A stretch of DNA of 64,000 nt from Christensenella sp964494645 (GCA_964494645.1 CAZBSH010000004.1:1-64000); one strand, 5' to 3'. Positions 34,500-43,426 are shown, counted from the stretch's first letter. The notes: generated from the sequence alone by a model not told the origin. Made by a program: numbers and translations.

Positions 34500-35882
34500 A
34501 TGAAAAAGATGAGCAAAGCAATGTCGATCGTGGTAGCGCTTGCGCTGTGTGTAGCGCTGTTTGTCGGCTGCACGGTGACTCCGCCGGCGACGGATTCGCA
34601 GGCGCCCGCAACAAGCGCTGCGGCAGAAGCGCAGTCGCAGGAACCTTCCACAGGAGCTTCTACAGAGGCTTCATCTGCAGCGGCCGGGGATGTAGGGTCC
34701 CACGAGATTTATACCAAGCTGCCCAACTCCGCGCTGTCCGGCGTGATCGATCCGAACATGCCCAGCAGAGCGGACGTAAACAAGGCATGGCCGAAAACGC
34801 CCAAAGACCCGAGCAAGATCGTGGTTGGATGGACGGAGATCAACCAAGACAACGACTGGTTCATCGGCGTGCGGGACGCGGCGGTAGCATTGTCCGAGAA
34901 ATATGGTTTCCAACTGAATTTTATGAACGCGGATAACGATGTGAATACGCAGAGTCAGCATATTGATACGTTTATTTCACAGGGGGTAGATATCATTGTT
35001 GTTGACGCGATCAACGTTGTGGGTCCGGTCGAAGATATCAAACGCGCGGTAGAAGCGGGGATCCCCGTCATCTGTATAGGGACGGTTCCTGACGATTGCC
35101 CGATCCTGACGACGGTAGCGCCCAACGGGTTTGAGCTGGGTTTTGAAAGCGGTCAGTATATTGCCAAACAGTTTGATCCGGATGAGGAGATCGTTTCCTC
35201 GCTGATCATTGGCGTGATGGGTTCGTCCGCCTCGGAAAGCCGCTTGTGCGGTATGATCTCCGGCGTACTTTATGAGCGTGCGCAGGCAAAGGGCAAGGCG
35301 TATGCCACGGAACAGGATGCATGGCTTGACGGTTTCAACGCTTTTTCAAATATACAGCAGAGCGGTACATATGACAATGCTGACCTCGGCTTTAAGGTTG
35401 TTGCGTGGGGAACGGGAAACTGGACAGTCGAAGGTGGACTGGCTGCTGCTGAGGATATCATTACGGCACACGGCAGCGAGATGAACCTGATCATGCCTGA
35501 TAACGATTTTATGGCGGTAGGCGCAATCACGGCGCTCAGGAACGCAGGCTTGCAGGATTCTATCAAGATCGGTACGTCGGCAGACGGTACGGTCGAAGGT
35601 ATGGATATGGTAAAGAGCGGCGAACTCATTTGTACAGGCGCGATGTCCGGTCCGGAAACAGGCGCTGCGGCGATCGAGTTCATCAATGATATCTTCAATA
35701 ACGGTTTTGATCCGTCTAACCTGCCGTTGGGTTCTTATTTCCCGGCGAACATCATCACTTCCGAAAACATTGAGCAGTTCTATCCGACAGATAAGTCAGG
35801 ATTTGATGCGAAGTTCTATAAGACACCGCAGTATACTTCCCCGAAGACGATCGATGAAATCAAGGCGGAAGCCGGAAAATAA
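34500..35882 (+). CDS. Sugar ABC transporter substrate-binding lipoprotein
   Basis: Ligand-binding part of the importer encoded by the preceding ATPase and permease genes. It has 460 residues: signal peptide with lipobox FVGC (Cys24), a Thr/Ala/Ser-rich linker to about residue 65, then a periplasmic-binding fold with IVVGWTEINQDNDWFIGVRD and FISQGVDIIVVDAINVV. It is longer than RbsB and only distantly like the pair at 203 and 1529. A GGAGG ribosome site lies upstream. It is the last gene of the long plus-strand operon, followed by a nested inverted repeat. Confidence 0.9.
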   Translation: MKKMSKAMSIVVALALCVALFVGCTVTPPATDSQAPATSAAAEAQSQEPSTGASTEASSAAAGDVGSHEIYTKLPNSALSGVIDPNMPSRADVNKAWPKTPKDPSKIVVGWTEINQDNDWFIGVRDAAVALSEKYGFQLNFMNADNDVNTQSQHIDTFISQGVDIIVVDAINVVGPVEDIKRAVEAGIPVICIGTVPDDCPILTTVAPNGFELGFESGQYIAKQFDPDEEIVSSLIIGVMGSSASESRLCGMISGVLYERAQAKGKAYATEQDAWLDGFNAFSNIQQSGTYDNADLGFKVVAWGTGNWTVEGGLAAAEDIITAHGSEMNLIMPDNDFMAVGAITALRNAGLQDSIKIGTSADGTVEGMDMVKSGELICTGAMSGPETGAAAIEFINDIFNNGFDPSNLPLGSYFPANIITSENIEQFYPTDKSGFDAKFYKTPQYTSPKTIDEIKAEAGK

Positions 35883-35895
35883 TAAAGTTCTCATA

Positions 35896-35957
35896 CAGAC
35901 AGGGACATTTCCTCTCGATACGGCATGCCGATTTGGGCATGCCGACCCTGCCTGTCT
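35896..35957 (+). terminator. Nested inverted repeat after the binding-protein gene
   Basis: An outer stem CAGACAGG/CCTGTCTG (35896-35903, 35950-35957) encloses an inner stem CGGCATGCC/GGCATGCCG (35921-35929, 35936-35944). There is no T-run directly after it, so it may be a 3'-end stabiliser or a factor-assisted terminator. Confidence 0.5.
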
Positions 35958-36020
35958 GAAACTGTGAAAATTTCATGGTAACAAAAATGTGCTTACATTA
36001 GGCAGAAACACCGAATCAAA

Positions 36021-36082
36021 AGCGAAAACGCTCCTTAAAATCGGTAGGAAGCATTGACAAATTTGCTGAAAACCTTCATTAT
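36021..36082 (+). promoter_or_regulatory. Promoter and candidate LacI-type operator of the regulator gene
   Basis: AGCGAAAACGCT at 36021-36032 is an inverted repeat with AGCG/CGCT arms, similar to LacI-family operators. It lies about 20 bp upstream of TTGACA (36054-36059) and CATTAT (36077-36082, 17-bp spacer). Autoregulation by the LacI-type protein is inferred. Confidence 0.5.
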
Positions 36083-36114
36083 TAACATGAAAATGGCAAT
36101 ATTTGGAGGACAAG

Positions 36115-37167
36115 ATGAAAGAAAACAGGGGCGCGGTCAAAAAGATCAAGCTTACGGATATCGCGGAACGTTCGGGCGTTTCTATCAGCACGGTATCGCG
36201 CGTGATCAATAATTCGTACGAGGTGCCGCGTGAGACGCGAAAGCGTGTCAACGAAGCGATCCGGGAGCTTGGATATGTAGCCAAGCCGAAAAACGATAAG
36301 AAAGGTTCGCCGCTCAATGGCAGTATTGCGCTGATGATGCCGGATATCAAGAATCCCTTTTTTCAGGACTTGACCTATAGTATTGAAAAGCTGCTGGCAA
36401 AAGCCGGATATGCGATGATTCTGTCGATCTTTGAAAACGATATTCAGACGATCGAGGAGTATTGCCGGGAAATGGTAACAAGGAAGGTGGACGGTTGTAT
36501 TTGTATCTGTATGCAGCCTGCCGGGGGAAATTCGTGGTTTTACAAGATGACGCGATCGATTCCGACCGTATGCTTTCAGAGTGATGTGGAAGGTTTAGAT
36601 TCGATCATGACGACTGACGGCGATGGCGTGTTTGAGATGGTGGAACACTTGATCTCTTTGGGACACAAGCGCATTGGTTTTATTGGCTATTCATGGAATC
36701 TTTCGTTGTTTGAGCGGCGTTTGGACGCATATCGTAGGGCGCATGAAGTGAACGGGATTCCCGTGGAGAAGGAAATGTTGGGGTTGAGTGAGGCAAACCT
36801 GAAATCGGGATATGATCAGGCTTGCAGGTTACTGAGCTTACCACAGCGACCGACCGCGATCCACTGCTTGAATACCTATACTGCGATGGGCGTTTATATG
36901 GCAATACGCGATAATAAGCTGCGTATCCCGGAGGATGTTTCCCTTTCGGGCTTTGACGAAGCGCCGATCACACAAATATTTACACCGCCATTGGCGGTTG
37001 TGGCGCAGCCGACGCAATCGATTGCGACGACGGCGATGCGTATGCTTTTGGAGAGAATGAAGGAAGGGATCGATATGCCACCGCAGATGGTGACGTTCCC
37101 GACCACAGTGATTTTACGACAATCGGTTGGTCCATGCCCGGAGGGGCAGTCCGGCAAGGAAGAATAA
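36115..37167 (+). CDS. LacI family transcriptional regulator
   Basis: A 350-residue regulator. Helix-turn-helix with hinge at residues about 10-60 (KLTDIAERSGVSISTVSRVI, NNSYEVPRETRKRV), then a sugar-binding core of the periplasmic-binding type (GSIALMMPDIKNPFFQDL, LGHKRIGFIGY, VSLSGFDEAPITQIFTPPL). The ATG at 36115 has GGAGG 5 bp upstream. It probably senses the sugar imported by the adjacent transporter, giving the island a second regulator besides GntR. The zinc dehydrogenase follows after 96 bp. Confidence 0.93.
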   Translation: MKENRGAVKKIKLTDIAERSGVSISTVSRVINNSYEVPRETRKRVNEAIRELGYVAKPKNDKKGSPLNGSIALMMPDIKNPFFQDLTYSIEKLLAKAGYAMILSIFENDIQTIEEYCREMVTRKVDGCICICMQPAGGNSWFYKMTRSIPTVCFQSDVEGLDSIMTTDGDGVFEMVEHLISLGHKRIGFIGYSWNLSLFERRLDAYRRAHEVNGIPVEKEMLGLSEANLKSGYDQACRLLSLPQRPTAIHCLNTYTAMGVYMAIRDNKLRIPEDVSLSGFDEAPITQIFTPPLAVVAQPTQSIATTAMRMLLERMKEGIDMPPQMVTFPTTVILRQSVGPCPEGQSGKEE

Positions 37168-37185
37168 ATAATTATTAAAACAAGC

Positions 37186-37246
37186 AAACAGTAGGAAAAA
37201 ATTCCGGATTGGCAGGTTATGTATCTGGTGTTTTGGAGTACTGTTT
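37186..37246. repeat. Inverted repeat flanking the lacI-dehydrogenase gap
   Basis: AAACAGTA (37186-37193) and TACTGTTT (37239-37246) are inverted copies 45 bp apart, and the second is followed by a T-run. It could be a weak terminator/attenuator or an operator pair; nothing decides between them. Confidence 0.3.
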
Positions 37247-37263
37247 TTTAGGAGGTTGCTGAC

Positions 37264-38292
37264 ATGAAAGCGGCAATGGCAAGAAAGACGGAAAGCGATA
37301 TCATATTGCGCTTGGAAGAGATAGAAAAGCCGGTTCCCGCGGCGGGTGAGGTGCTCGTGCGGGTACGATATGCGGGGATATGCGGAACGGATATGCACAT
37401 TGTGACAGGTCATTATAAAAAAGCGATTTTTCCGCTGGTGATCGGTCATGAGTTTGTGGGAGAAATTGCGGAGGTCGGACCGTTTGCACAGACAGAATTA
37501 AGCCCGGGGGAGAAGGTGGCGGTGCACCCGATCAGGACGTGCGGGAAATGTGACGCGTGTCTTTCAGGAATGGAAAATATATGCGAGGAATTGAGCATCA
37601 TTGGGTGTCAGGAAAACGGCGGATTTGCTGAATATGTGAGTGTTCCGGCAGAAAAAATCATAAAGCTTCCGCAGGATATCGATATGGAGCTGGCGGGGGT
37701 ATTGGAGCCGTTAGCGATCGCTGTGCACGACGTGCACGCGAGCGGGCTGATGATCGGGCAAAACGCATTGGTGATCGGCGGCGGACCGATCGGGATATTG
37801 ATTGCGTTGGTTGCGAAAAGCGCGGGAGTCAGTGTGGTCGTCAGCGAGATCAATGAGTTTAGGACGGATTTTGTCCGGGACTTGGGCATAGATGTGATCA
37901 ACCCGGCGCAGATGGATGCAGGAGAAGAAATTGCCAGACGAACGCACGGCAAGGGGATGGATGTGATTTTTGAAGTGACGGGGAGCAAGGCAGGAGCGGC
38001 AATCATGACGCAGATGGTAAGACGGGGCGGGACGATCGTCAGTGTGGGCATCCCATCAGAGGCGCTGCCCATTGATATATCGGATGTGTTCATGAAAGAA
38101 CTGCGTATGCGCGGTGTAAGGCTGCATAACAAAATTGATTTTGAGCATGCGATCAAAATCCTTGCGTTGGGTGAGCTGAATGATGCGCTGCGCAGGTTTA
38201 TTACCAAGGTGTATGATCTGCAGGATGTAGAGGCGGCAATGCGCTATGCCATAGACGATCAAAAGCATCTGAAGGTGTTATTGAAGATGTAG
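37264..38292 (+). CDS. Zinc-dependent alcohol/polyol dehydrogenase (MDR family)
   Basis: A 342-residue dehydrogenase of the sorbitol/threonine/butanediol group. Catalytic zinc region GICGTDMHIVTGHY and GHEFVGEIAEVG; structural zinc cysteines CGKCDACLSGMENIC; Rossmann loop VIGGGPIGILIALVAK. AGGAGG lies upstream. It is a paralog in type, not a close copy, of the enzyme at 24184. Downstream of the LacI regulator, it probably belongs to the island's sugar or polyol pathway. Confidence 0.92.
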   Translation: MKAAMARKTESDIILRLEEIEKPVPAAGEVLVRVRYAGICGTDMHIVTGHYKKAIFPLVIGHEFVGEIAEVGPFAQTELSPGEKVAVHPIRTCGKCDACLSGMENICEELSIIGCQENGGFAEYVSVPAEKIIKLPQDIDMELAGVLEPLAIAVHDVHASGLMIGQNALVIGGGPIGILIALVAKSAGVSVVVSEINEFRTDFVRDLGIDVINPAQMDAGEEIARRTHGKGMDVIFEVTGSKAGAAIMTQMVRRGGTIVSVGIPSEALPIDISDVFMKELRMRGVRLHNKIDFEHAIKILALGELNDALRRFITKVYDLQDVEAAMRYAIDDQKHLKVLLKM

Positions 38293-38312
38293 CGGAACAA
38301 AGGTGAGAGCAG

Positions 38313-38347
38313 GCAACCGCAATGTTTATTCAAACAATGCGGTTGCT
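38313..38347. terminator. Terminator between convergent genes
   Basis: GCAACCGCA-ATGTTT and AAACA-ATGCGGTTGC form a long stem with one central mismatch. It overlaps the last codons of the minus-strand aldo-keto reductase and may end the plus-strand transcript. A T-rich run follows on the plus strand. Confidence 0.65.
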
Positions 38348-39468
38348 TCTTTCATATTATTGATTACCTTTACCGCGAAAGGACAACGCTTTTCGCATGC
38401 GCCGCACGCGACACATTCGGATGCTTTGTGCGCAAGCGAAGCGTATTCATCCTTGAGCAGATCGCTTATTCCATGCTGGCGCGCGTTGTCTAAAACACGC
38501 GTGGTTTGGGCGACATCGATATGGACGGGGCAGGGCAGGCAATGGTTACAGTACATGCATGCGCCGTCGCGTTCGCCGGATAAATGCTTAAAGATTGAGC
38601 TATAGTCTTTTTGTTCGTCAGTTGCTTCACAATATTTTACCGCGTCTTCGATTTCGGCGACGCTGCGCGCGCCAATGAGCACGCTTGCGACAGCGGGACG
38701 CGAGAGTGCGTAATGGATGCACTGGTTGACAGTCATGGGAACTTTGAACGGAGAACTTTCCGCTTTTAACAATCTGCCGGCACCCAGCGTTTTCATAACG
38801 GTGATCCCGACATTTTTTTCCTCGCATAGGCTGTAGAGCTTGGCGCGGTTTGTGTCGATAGAGATATGATCTACGTTTCCAAGCTCGGGATGCTCAAAAT
38901 AGTCGATGGTGCCGATTTGGTTGAGCACCAGGTCAAACATAGGATTGATACTGAACATCAATACCTCGAACACGCCGGAGTTTATCATTTCATATGCGAC
39001 GATCGGATCATGGGAGCTAACGCCCAATGTACGAAAGCGACCTTGCTTTTTTAGCTCCAGCATATAGTCAATGATGCCGTTTTGCTGGGCATTTTGCCAG
39101 TCTTCCATCGTATCTACATAATGCAGCATACCAATATCGATATAATCGCTGTCAAGACGTGTAAACAGGTCGTTGATGAATGTTTTGCTTTTTTCAAGGT
39201 CGCGCGAACGTCCATATTGACCGTTTTCCCATACGGAGCAAATGTGACCTTGGACATATATTTTGTCGCGGCGGTCTTTGATGCCAAGTCCGAGATTTGT
39301 ACGCACATTCGGTTCGGACATGAAAATATCGAGAATGTTGATACCCAGATCCATTGCCGCGTGCATGGTGTCGATCGTGGTTTCCCTGTTTTCGTCCTCT
39401 AAATACTCTCCGCCGATGCCGACTTCGCTGACGGAAAAACCAGTACTGCCAAGTGTTTTATAATTCAT
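38326..39468 (-). CDS. Aldo/keto reductase with C-terminal 4Fe-4S ferredoxin domain
   Basis: A 380-residue protein from the ATG at 39468 (longer frame rejected because it runs into the DUF1893 gene). Residues 1-270 form an aldo-keto reductase barrel (LGSTGFSVSEVGIGG, LDIFMSEPNVR, YIDIGMLHYVD, FRTLGVSSHDP, VASVLIGARSVAEI). The C-terminal 100 residues hold cysteine clusters CMYCNHCLPCP and CVACGACEKRCPF for iron-sulfur clusters. This architecture is common in anaerobes; substrates are mostly unknown. It is the last gene in an operon with DUF1893 and an Rrf2 regulator. Confidence 0.9.
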   Translation of the reverse strand: MNYKTLGSTGFSVSEVGIGGEYLEDENRETTIDTMHAAMDLGINILDIFMSEPNVRTNLGLGIKDRRDKIYVQGHICSVWENGQYGRSRDLEKSKTFINDLFTRLDSDYIDIGMLHYVDTMEDWQNAQQNGIIDYMLELKKQGRFRTLGVSSHDPIVAYEMINSGVFEVLMFSINPMFDLVLNQIGTIDYFEHPELGNVDHISIDTNRAKLYSLCEEKNVGITVMKTLGAGRLLKAESSPFKVPMTVNQCIHYALSRPAVASVLIGARSVAEIEDAVKYCEATDEQKDYSSIFKHLSGERDGACMYCNHCLPCPVHIDVAQTTRVLDNARQHGISDLLKDEYASLAHKASECVACGACEKRCPFAVKVINNMKEATALFE

Positions 39469-39491
39469 GACAATCCCTTTCTTTTGTACCG

Positions 39492-39911
39492 TTATTTTCG
39501 ATTGATCATTTGGTCTATTTTTTGTACGGCGGATCGTGGATCGTTCACGCCCTGCATGGCGGCCTCCATTGGACACATTCCGTTGCCTGCGGCATTTTTG
39601 ATGGTTGGGGCAGTGATCTCGCAATCAAATGAAACGCCGTGTTTTTCGAATTCATTTTGTGCGGACACGCTCATCAGGCTTGCATAAGCATATGCTGCAC
39701 CGCCGTGGATGAGGATCATGGCTGCGGCTTTGCCGATCACCTTATCGCCGACATATTTTCCGGTCAGGTCGTATTGCGTGGAAAGCTCCCACAACGGGAG
39801 AAGCCGCTTGCCGCAAACACCGTAAAGACGAACGCTTTCGTCGTAGCAAACACAGGAATATTCTCCGCTTTTTATGTCACTTTGCAATTGACTTATGATC
39901 TGTTGATTCAT
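39492..39911 (-). CDS. DUF1893 domain protein
   Basis: A 139-residue protein with the conserved block GKYVGDKVIGKAAAMILIHG and GAAYAYASLMSVSA, followed by a short segment with a conserved Cys (NGMCPMEAAMQG). The family has no established function. It lies between the Rrf2 regulator and the aldo-keto reductase with short gaps (12 and 23 bp), so it is probably co-transcribed and linked to redox or sulfur regulation (inference). Confidence 0.8.
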   Translation of the reverse strand: MNQQIISQLQSDIKSGEYSCVCYDESVRLYGVCGKRLLPLWELSTQYDLTGKYVGDKVIGKAAAMILIHGGAAYAYASLMSVSAQNEFEKHGVSFDCEITAPTIKNAAGNGMCPMEAAMQGVNDPRSAVQKIDQMINRK

Positions 39912-39923
39912 AAAATACCTTTC

Positions 39924-40370
39924 TTATATAAAGTACATATAATCGCTGCCTTGCTTGCTTGCAAGGGCGCCGTCTACAAGTTCGCTCAAATAGACATTGC
40001 GGAGTGTGTCGCGCATGGCGGCGTCCAGCTTCTCCCATAGCAGAGAATCCAGCGCGTCGTTGATGTGCGCACCGCTTGCGGGCAGAGCAGCTTCTGTTTG
40101 TGCAAACAATGTTATTTCGATTGCGTCAAGGATATCGTACGCGGTGATGAGCGATGCTTCACGACTCAATTGATAACCACCGCCTGAACCTTTTATGGAG
40201 TTTACAAGACCGGCTTTTTTGAGCAAAGCAAAGACCTGCTCCAAATAAATTTTGGAAATCTGCAAATTTTCAGAAATTTTGAGAAGCGTCACGGAAGCAG
40301 AAGTTCCTGCGTGGAACGCAAGATAAATCATTGCGGACAGTCCGTAACGTCCCTTAGCCGATATTTTCAT
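39924..40370 (-). CDS. Rrf2 family regulator without cysteines (CymR-like)
   Basis: A 148-residue winged-helix regulator: MKISAKGRYGLSAMIYLAFH, ISKIYLEQVFALLKKAGLV, IKGSGGGYQLSREA. Unlike IscR it has no cysteine at all, so it cannot bind an Fe-S cluster through Cys. CymR, the cysteine-metabolism repressor of Bacillus, also lacks the cluster. The candidate operator in its own promoter shares 14 of 15 bases with the metY palindrome, supporting a sulfur-regulator role. The first gene of the Rrf2-DUF1893-reductase operon. Confidence 0.88.
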   Translation of the reverse strand: MKISAKGRYGLSAMIYLAFHAGTSASVTLLKISENLQISKIYLEQVFALLKKAGLVNSIKGSGGGYQLSREASLITAYDILDAIEITLFAQTEAALPASGAHINDALDSLLWEKLDAAMRDTLRNVYLSELVDGALASKQGSDYMYFI

Positions 40371-40393
40371 CGTTTTCTCCTAAATGTGCTATG

Positions 40394-40408
40394 CATATAT
40401 GTATTATA
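40394..40408. promoter_or_regulatory. Candidate autoregulatory Rrf2 site
   Basis: The sequence CATATATGTATTATA differs at one base from the right half of the palindrome upstream of metY. It overlaps the -10 and the inferred start of the minus-strand Rrf2 promoter. ATGCATATATGTAT around it is a near palindrome with one mismatch. Confidence 0.5.
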
Positions 40409-40431
40409 GTAAATGCCGCCTGAAAAAGCAA
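40403..40431 (-). promoter_or_regulatory. Promoter of the Rrf2 operon
   Basis: On the minus strand TTGCTT (40431-40426), 17-bp spacer, TATAAT (40408-40403). Confidence 0.65.
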
Positions 40432-40460
40432 TGAACGCGATGTTTTTAAGAAGGAAAATC

Positions 40461-40478
40461 AGGTTTATCAATAAACCT
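40461..40478. repeat. Inverted repeat upstream of the MFS gene
   Basis: AGGTTTAT-CA-ATAAACCT is a perfect inverted repeat 32 bp before the MFS start codon; possibly an operator. Regulator unknown. Confidence 0.45.
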
Positions 40479-40509
40479 AAGATGGTGCGAAGTGCAAAGG
40501 GGGGCATAC

Positions 40510-41673
40510 ATGAAAAAATTGATGTTGCTGACAGTCACGTGTGTTTTCTGGTTTTCATTGTATTTGTATATTCCATTCTTGACGCCGTTTTTGATTTCAC
40601 TTGGACTTTCCGCAACGCTGGCGGGAATGATTTTCGGCGCGCATTCGTTTGTGCAGCTGCTGCTGCGTTTTCCGCTGGGAATCAAATCGGAGGAGATCGG
40701 TAAACAGAAACCTTTTATTATGCTGGGTATGCTTTTTGCCGCAGGCGCCTCCTTTGTGATGCTGCTATTTCCTTCACCGGCAATGATTTTTGTGGGGAAT
40801 GCGATATCCGGTTTTGCGAGTACGATGTATGTGTCGTTTACGCTTTTGTACGCGCAGTATTATAAAAAAGAAGAGACCGGAAAAGCTATGGGTGTGATGG
40901 GCGGTGTGGTTGAAGTTGGGATATTGGCGGCGTTTGTGATAGGCGGTATTCTATATCAGCAGAGCGGTATTCGTTTGTTGTTTTTGGTGAGCGCTATAAC
41001 GGCTATGGCAGGGTTTGCGGCATCCTTATTTGTAAAAGAAAAGCCTATACCAAAGGAAAGGGTGGATATGCAAACCATTCTTACTGTCATTCGGGATAAA
41101 GGGCTGATTGTTTCTTCTGTTTTGGGAATTTTAATCAAGGCGCTCGTGTTTGCTACGGTTTTTGCGTTTACGCCAAAGATGGCGCAGGATATTGGCGCAA
41201 ACGGCATTGAGGTGGGCATTGTGAGCGCGGTATTTATCGGCGCGTCTGTAATCGGTTCGTTTTTCGTTGCGACAAAAGCGGGCAGAAAATTGGGAGATCG
41301 CAATACAAGCGTGATCGGGTTTGCGTGTTTGCTTTTCAATACCGTTGCCGTACCGTTTATTTCCGGTGTCCCTGTACTGATAGCGGTGCAATTTTTGGGC
41401 GGACTTGGATACGCGTCTTTGACGGCGATTTTCATGGCAAATGCTGTTGGGAATTTTGATGCGGATAAGAAAGCGATCGCAATGGGATTTTATCAAGCGG
41501 TGTACAGTGCGGGCGCTACGCTGGGACCTATTTTGATGGGGATTTTCGCGGACGCGTTCCATTATAAAGCGGCATATTTATTTGTTTCGATGATCGCTGT
41601 TGCGGGAATTGTTATCACGCTGGCGGGTTACCCCAAGAGGGCAAAGACGGTTTCAAAAGGTAGCGTGACCTGA
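40510..41673 (+). CDS. Major facilitator superfamily transporter
   Basis: A 387-residue membrane protein with about 12 hydrophobic helices. It starts MKKLMLLTVTCVFWFSLYLY, and shows a typical MFS loop between helices 2 and 3 (FGAHSFVQLLLRFPLGIKSEEIGK) and a second half from about residue 200. The ATG at 40510 follows a G-rich ribosome site (AAAGGGGGG). The substrate is unknown. It diverges from the Rrf2 operon, with an inverted repeat between them that may be regulatory. Confidence 0.88.
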   Translation: MKKLMLLTVTCVFWFSLYLYIPFLTPFLISLGLSATLAGMIFGAHSFVQLLLRFPLGIKSEEIGKQKPFIMLGMLFAAGASFVMLLFPSPAMIFVGNAISGFASTMYVSFTLLYAQYYKKEETGKAMGVMGGVVEVGILAAFVIGGILYQQSGIRLLFLVSAITAMAGFAASLFVKEKPIPKERVDMQTILTVIRDKGLIVSSVLGILIKALVFATVFAFTPKMAQDIGANGIEVGIVSAVFIGASVIGSFFVATKAGRKLGDRNTSVIGFACLLFNTVAVPFISGVPVLIAVQFLGGLGYASLTAIFMANAVGNFDADKKAIAMGFYQAVYSAGATLGPILMGIFADAFHYKAAYLFVSMIAVAGIVITLAGYPKRAKTVSKGSVT

Positions 41674-41686
41674 TACAGCAATGCCA

Positions 41687-43426
41687 TTAGTCGTTCAATC
41701 CCTCAAATTGCATATTATAGTAGTTGGCGTAGATGCCCTTTTTTGCAAGCAATTCCGCATGCGAACCGCGTTCTTGTATTCCGTCGTTGCTCATCACAAT
41801 AATTTCGTCCGCATTTCTGATCGTGCTTAGACGATGCGCGATGACGATGGTGGTACGATCTTTGGATAACGTTTCAAGCGAGGTCTGGATGTGGCGTTCG
41901 CTTTCATTATCAAGCGCGGAGGTTGCCTCGTCCAGGATAAGGATGCGGGGATTTTTCAGGAATACGCGCGCGATGGCGATGCGTTGTTTTTGCCCCCCGG
42001 AAAGACGCACGCCGCGTTCGCCGACATTGGTGTTGTATCCGTCGGGAAGTGTTTTAATATAATCATGTATATTTGCGTTTTTGGCTGCCTCTATAATTTC
42101 TTCGTCTGTGGCATGTGGTTTGCCGTAGGCGATGTTGTCGCGGATTGTTCCGCCGAACATATAAACATCCTGTTGGACGATACCGATGGTGCTGCGCAAT
42201 GATTTAAGCGTTAATGTGCGCACATCATGGTCGTCGATTTTGACCGCGCCCTTTGTTACGTCATAAAAACGCGGAAGAAGGGAACAAAATGTCGTTTTGC
42301 CACCGCCGGAAGGACCGACAAGCGCAATCGTTTTTCCGGCAGGGATGGAAATGTTGATGTGTTTAAAGACATGTGAATCGTTGTCGTAGCCGAATGAAAC
42401 ATCGTCATACTCAATATTGCCTGCTACATCGCGAAGCGGCTGCGCGTCTTTTTGTTCCTTGATATCAGGCTCGGTATGGATGATCTCCAAAAAACGTTTA
42501 AAGCCGGCATACCCCTTTTGGAATTGCTCTGTAAAATTGACGAGAACGTCGATCGGCGCAACGAAAATGCCGATATACAGCGCATAGATTGCGAGATCGG
42601 TAATACGCAGCGTACCGTTGGCGATAAAAAATCCGCCGGACACGAGTACGGTCGTATACAACATTCCCGTAAAGAAATTATTGCCTGCCTGAAAAGTCCC
42701 CATTATCTTATAACTGCTTTTTTTGGAATCCAGAAATTTGCTATTGCTACGCTCGAATTTTTCGCGTTCGAGATCTTCGTTGGCAAATGATTTGACGACA
42801 CGGATGCCCGAAAGACTGTCCTGCACCTGCCGGTTGACACCTGCGATTTTTTTGCGGTTATCGAAAAATATTGCGCGCATTTTTTTGTTTTTACTGATGG
42901 AAAAAGCGATCATCGAGGCTGTGACAGCAAGCAAGATGAGTGTCATCGGGACGTTGATCATCATCAAAAGCACAAAAGAGCCGATTAACTTAAGGGCGGA
43001 AATGAAGATGTTTTCCGGACCGTGATGTGCCAGTTCTGAGATGTCAAACAGATCGGAAACGATGCGCGACATCATATCGCCGGTGTTGTTTTTGTCATAA
43101 TAGGAGAATGACAGCCGTTGCATTTGATCAAAGAGATCCTGCCGCATGTCGCTTTCCATCTGCGCGCCCATTACGTGCCCCCATGTGGTAATATAATATT
43201 GACAGCCATAGCGGATCAGGTATATGACGACAAGTGAGAGAGCGACGATCCACAGAGAACGGATGATAATATCAGCATCCATTGTATAAAGACCGCCCGT
43301 CAAGAGGTTCAATATCTGCGGAAATGCCAGATCGACCAAAGAAACGACGAGTGCGCAAAACAGATCAAAATAAAACATTTTTTTGTATGGCTTGTAGTAG
43401 CCGATGAAGCTTTTAAAAATAGACAT
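41687..43426 (-). CDS. ABC exporter half-transporter (fused membrane and ATPase domains)
   Basis: A 579-residue type IV ABC exporter. The start MSIFKSFIGYYKPYKK at 43426 has AAAGGAT upstream; the longer frame to 43546 is unlikely. Residues about 15-310 hold six helices. The ATPase has Walker A GPSGGGKTT, the Q-loop region IGIVQQDVYMFGG, signature VRLSGGQKQR and Walker B RILILDEATSALD, then the switch His in VIAHRLSTI. It is similar to MsbA/LmrA-type multidrug or lipid exporters and probably works as a homodimer, since no partner gene is adjacent. Confidence 0.92.
   Translation of the reverse strand: MSIFKSFIGYYKPYKKMFYFDLFCALVVSLVDLAFPQILNLLTGGLYTMDADIIIRSLWIVALSLVVIYLIRYGCQYYITTWGHVMGAQMESDMRQDLFDQMQRLSFSYYDKNNTGDMMSRIVSDLFDISELAHHGPENIFISALKLIGSFVLLMMINVPMTLILLAVTASMIAFSISKNKKMRAIFFDNRKKIAGVNRQVQDSLSGIRVVKSFANEDLEREKFERSNSKFLDSKKSSYKIMGTFQAGNNFFTGMLYTTVLVSGGFFIANGTLRITDLAIYALYIGIFVAPIDVLVNFTEQFQKGYAGFKRFLEIIHTEPDIKEQKDAQPLRDVAGNIEYDDVSFGYDNDSHVFKHINISIPAGKTIALVGPSGGGKTTFCSLLPRFYDVTKGAVKIDDHDVRTLTLKSLRSTIGIVQQDVYMFGGTIRDNIAYGKPHATDEEIIEAAKNANIHDYIKTLPDGYNTNVGERGVRLSGGQKQRIAIARVFLKNPRILILDEATSALDNESERHIQTSLETLSKDRTTIVIAHRLSTIRNADEIIVMSNDGIQERGSHAELLAKKGIYANYYNMQFEGLND

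Noticed and set aside
17291..38292. Genomic island by recent transfer or prophage
   Set aside because: No integrase, transposase, tRNA attachment site or direct repeats, and the base composition looks like that of the neighbours by eye.
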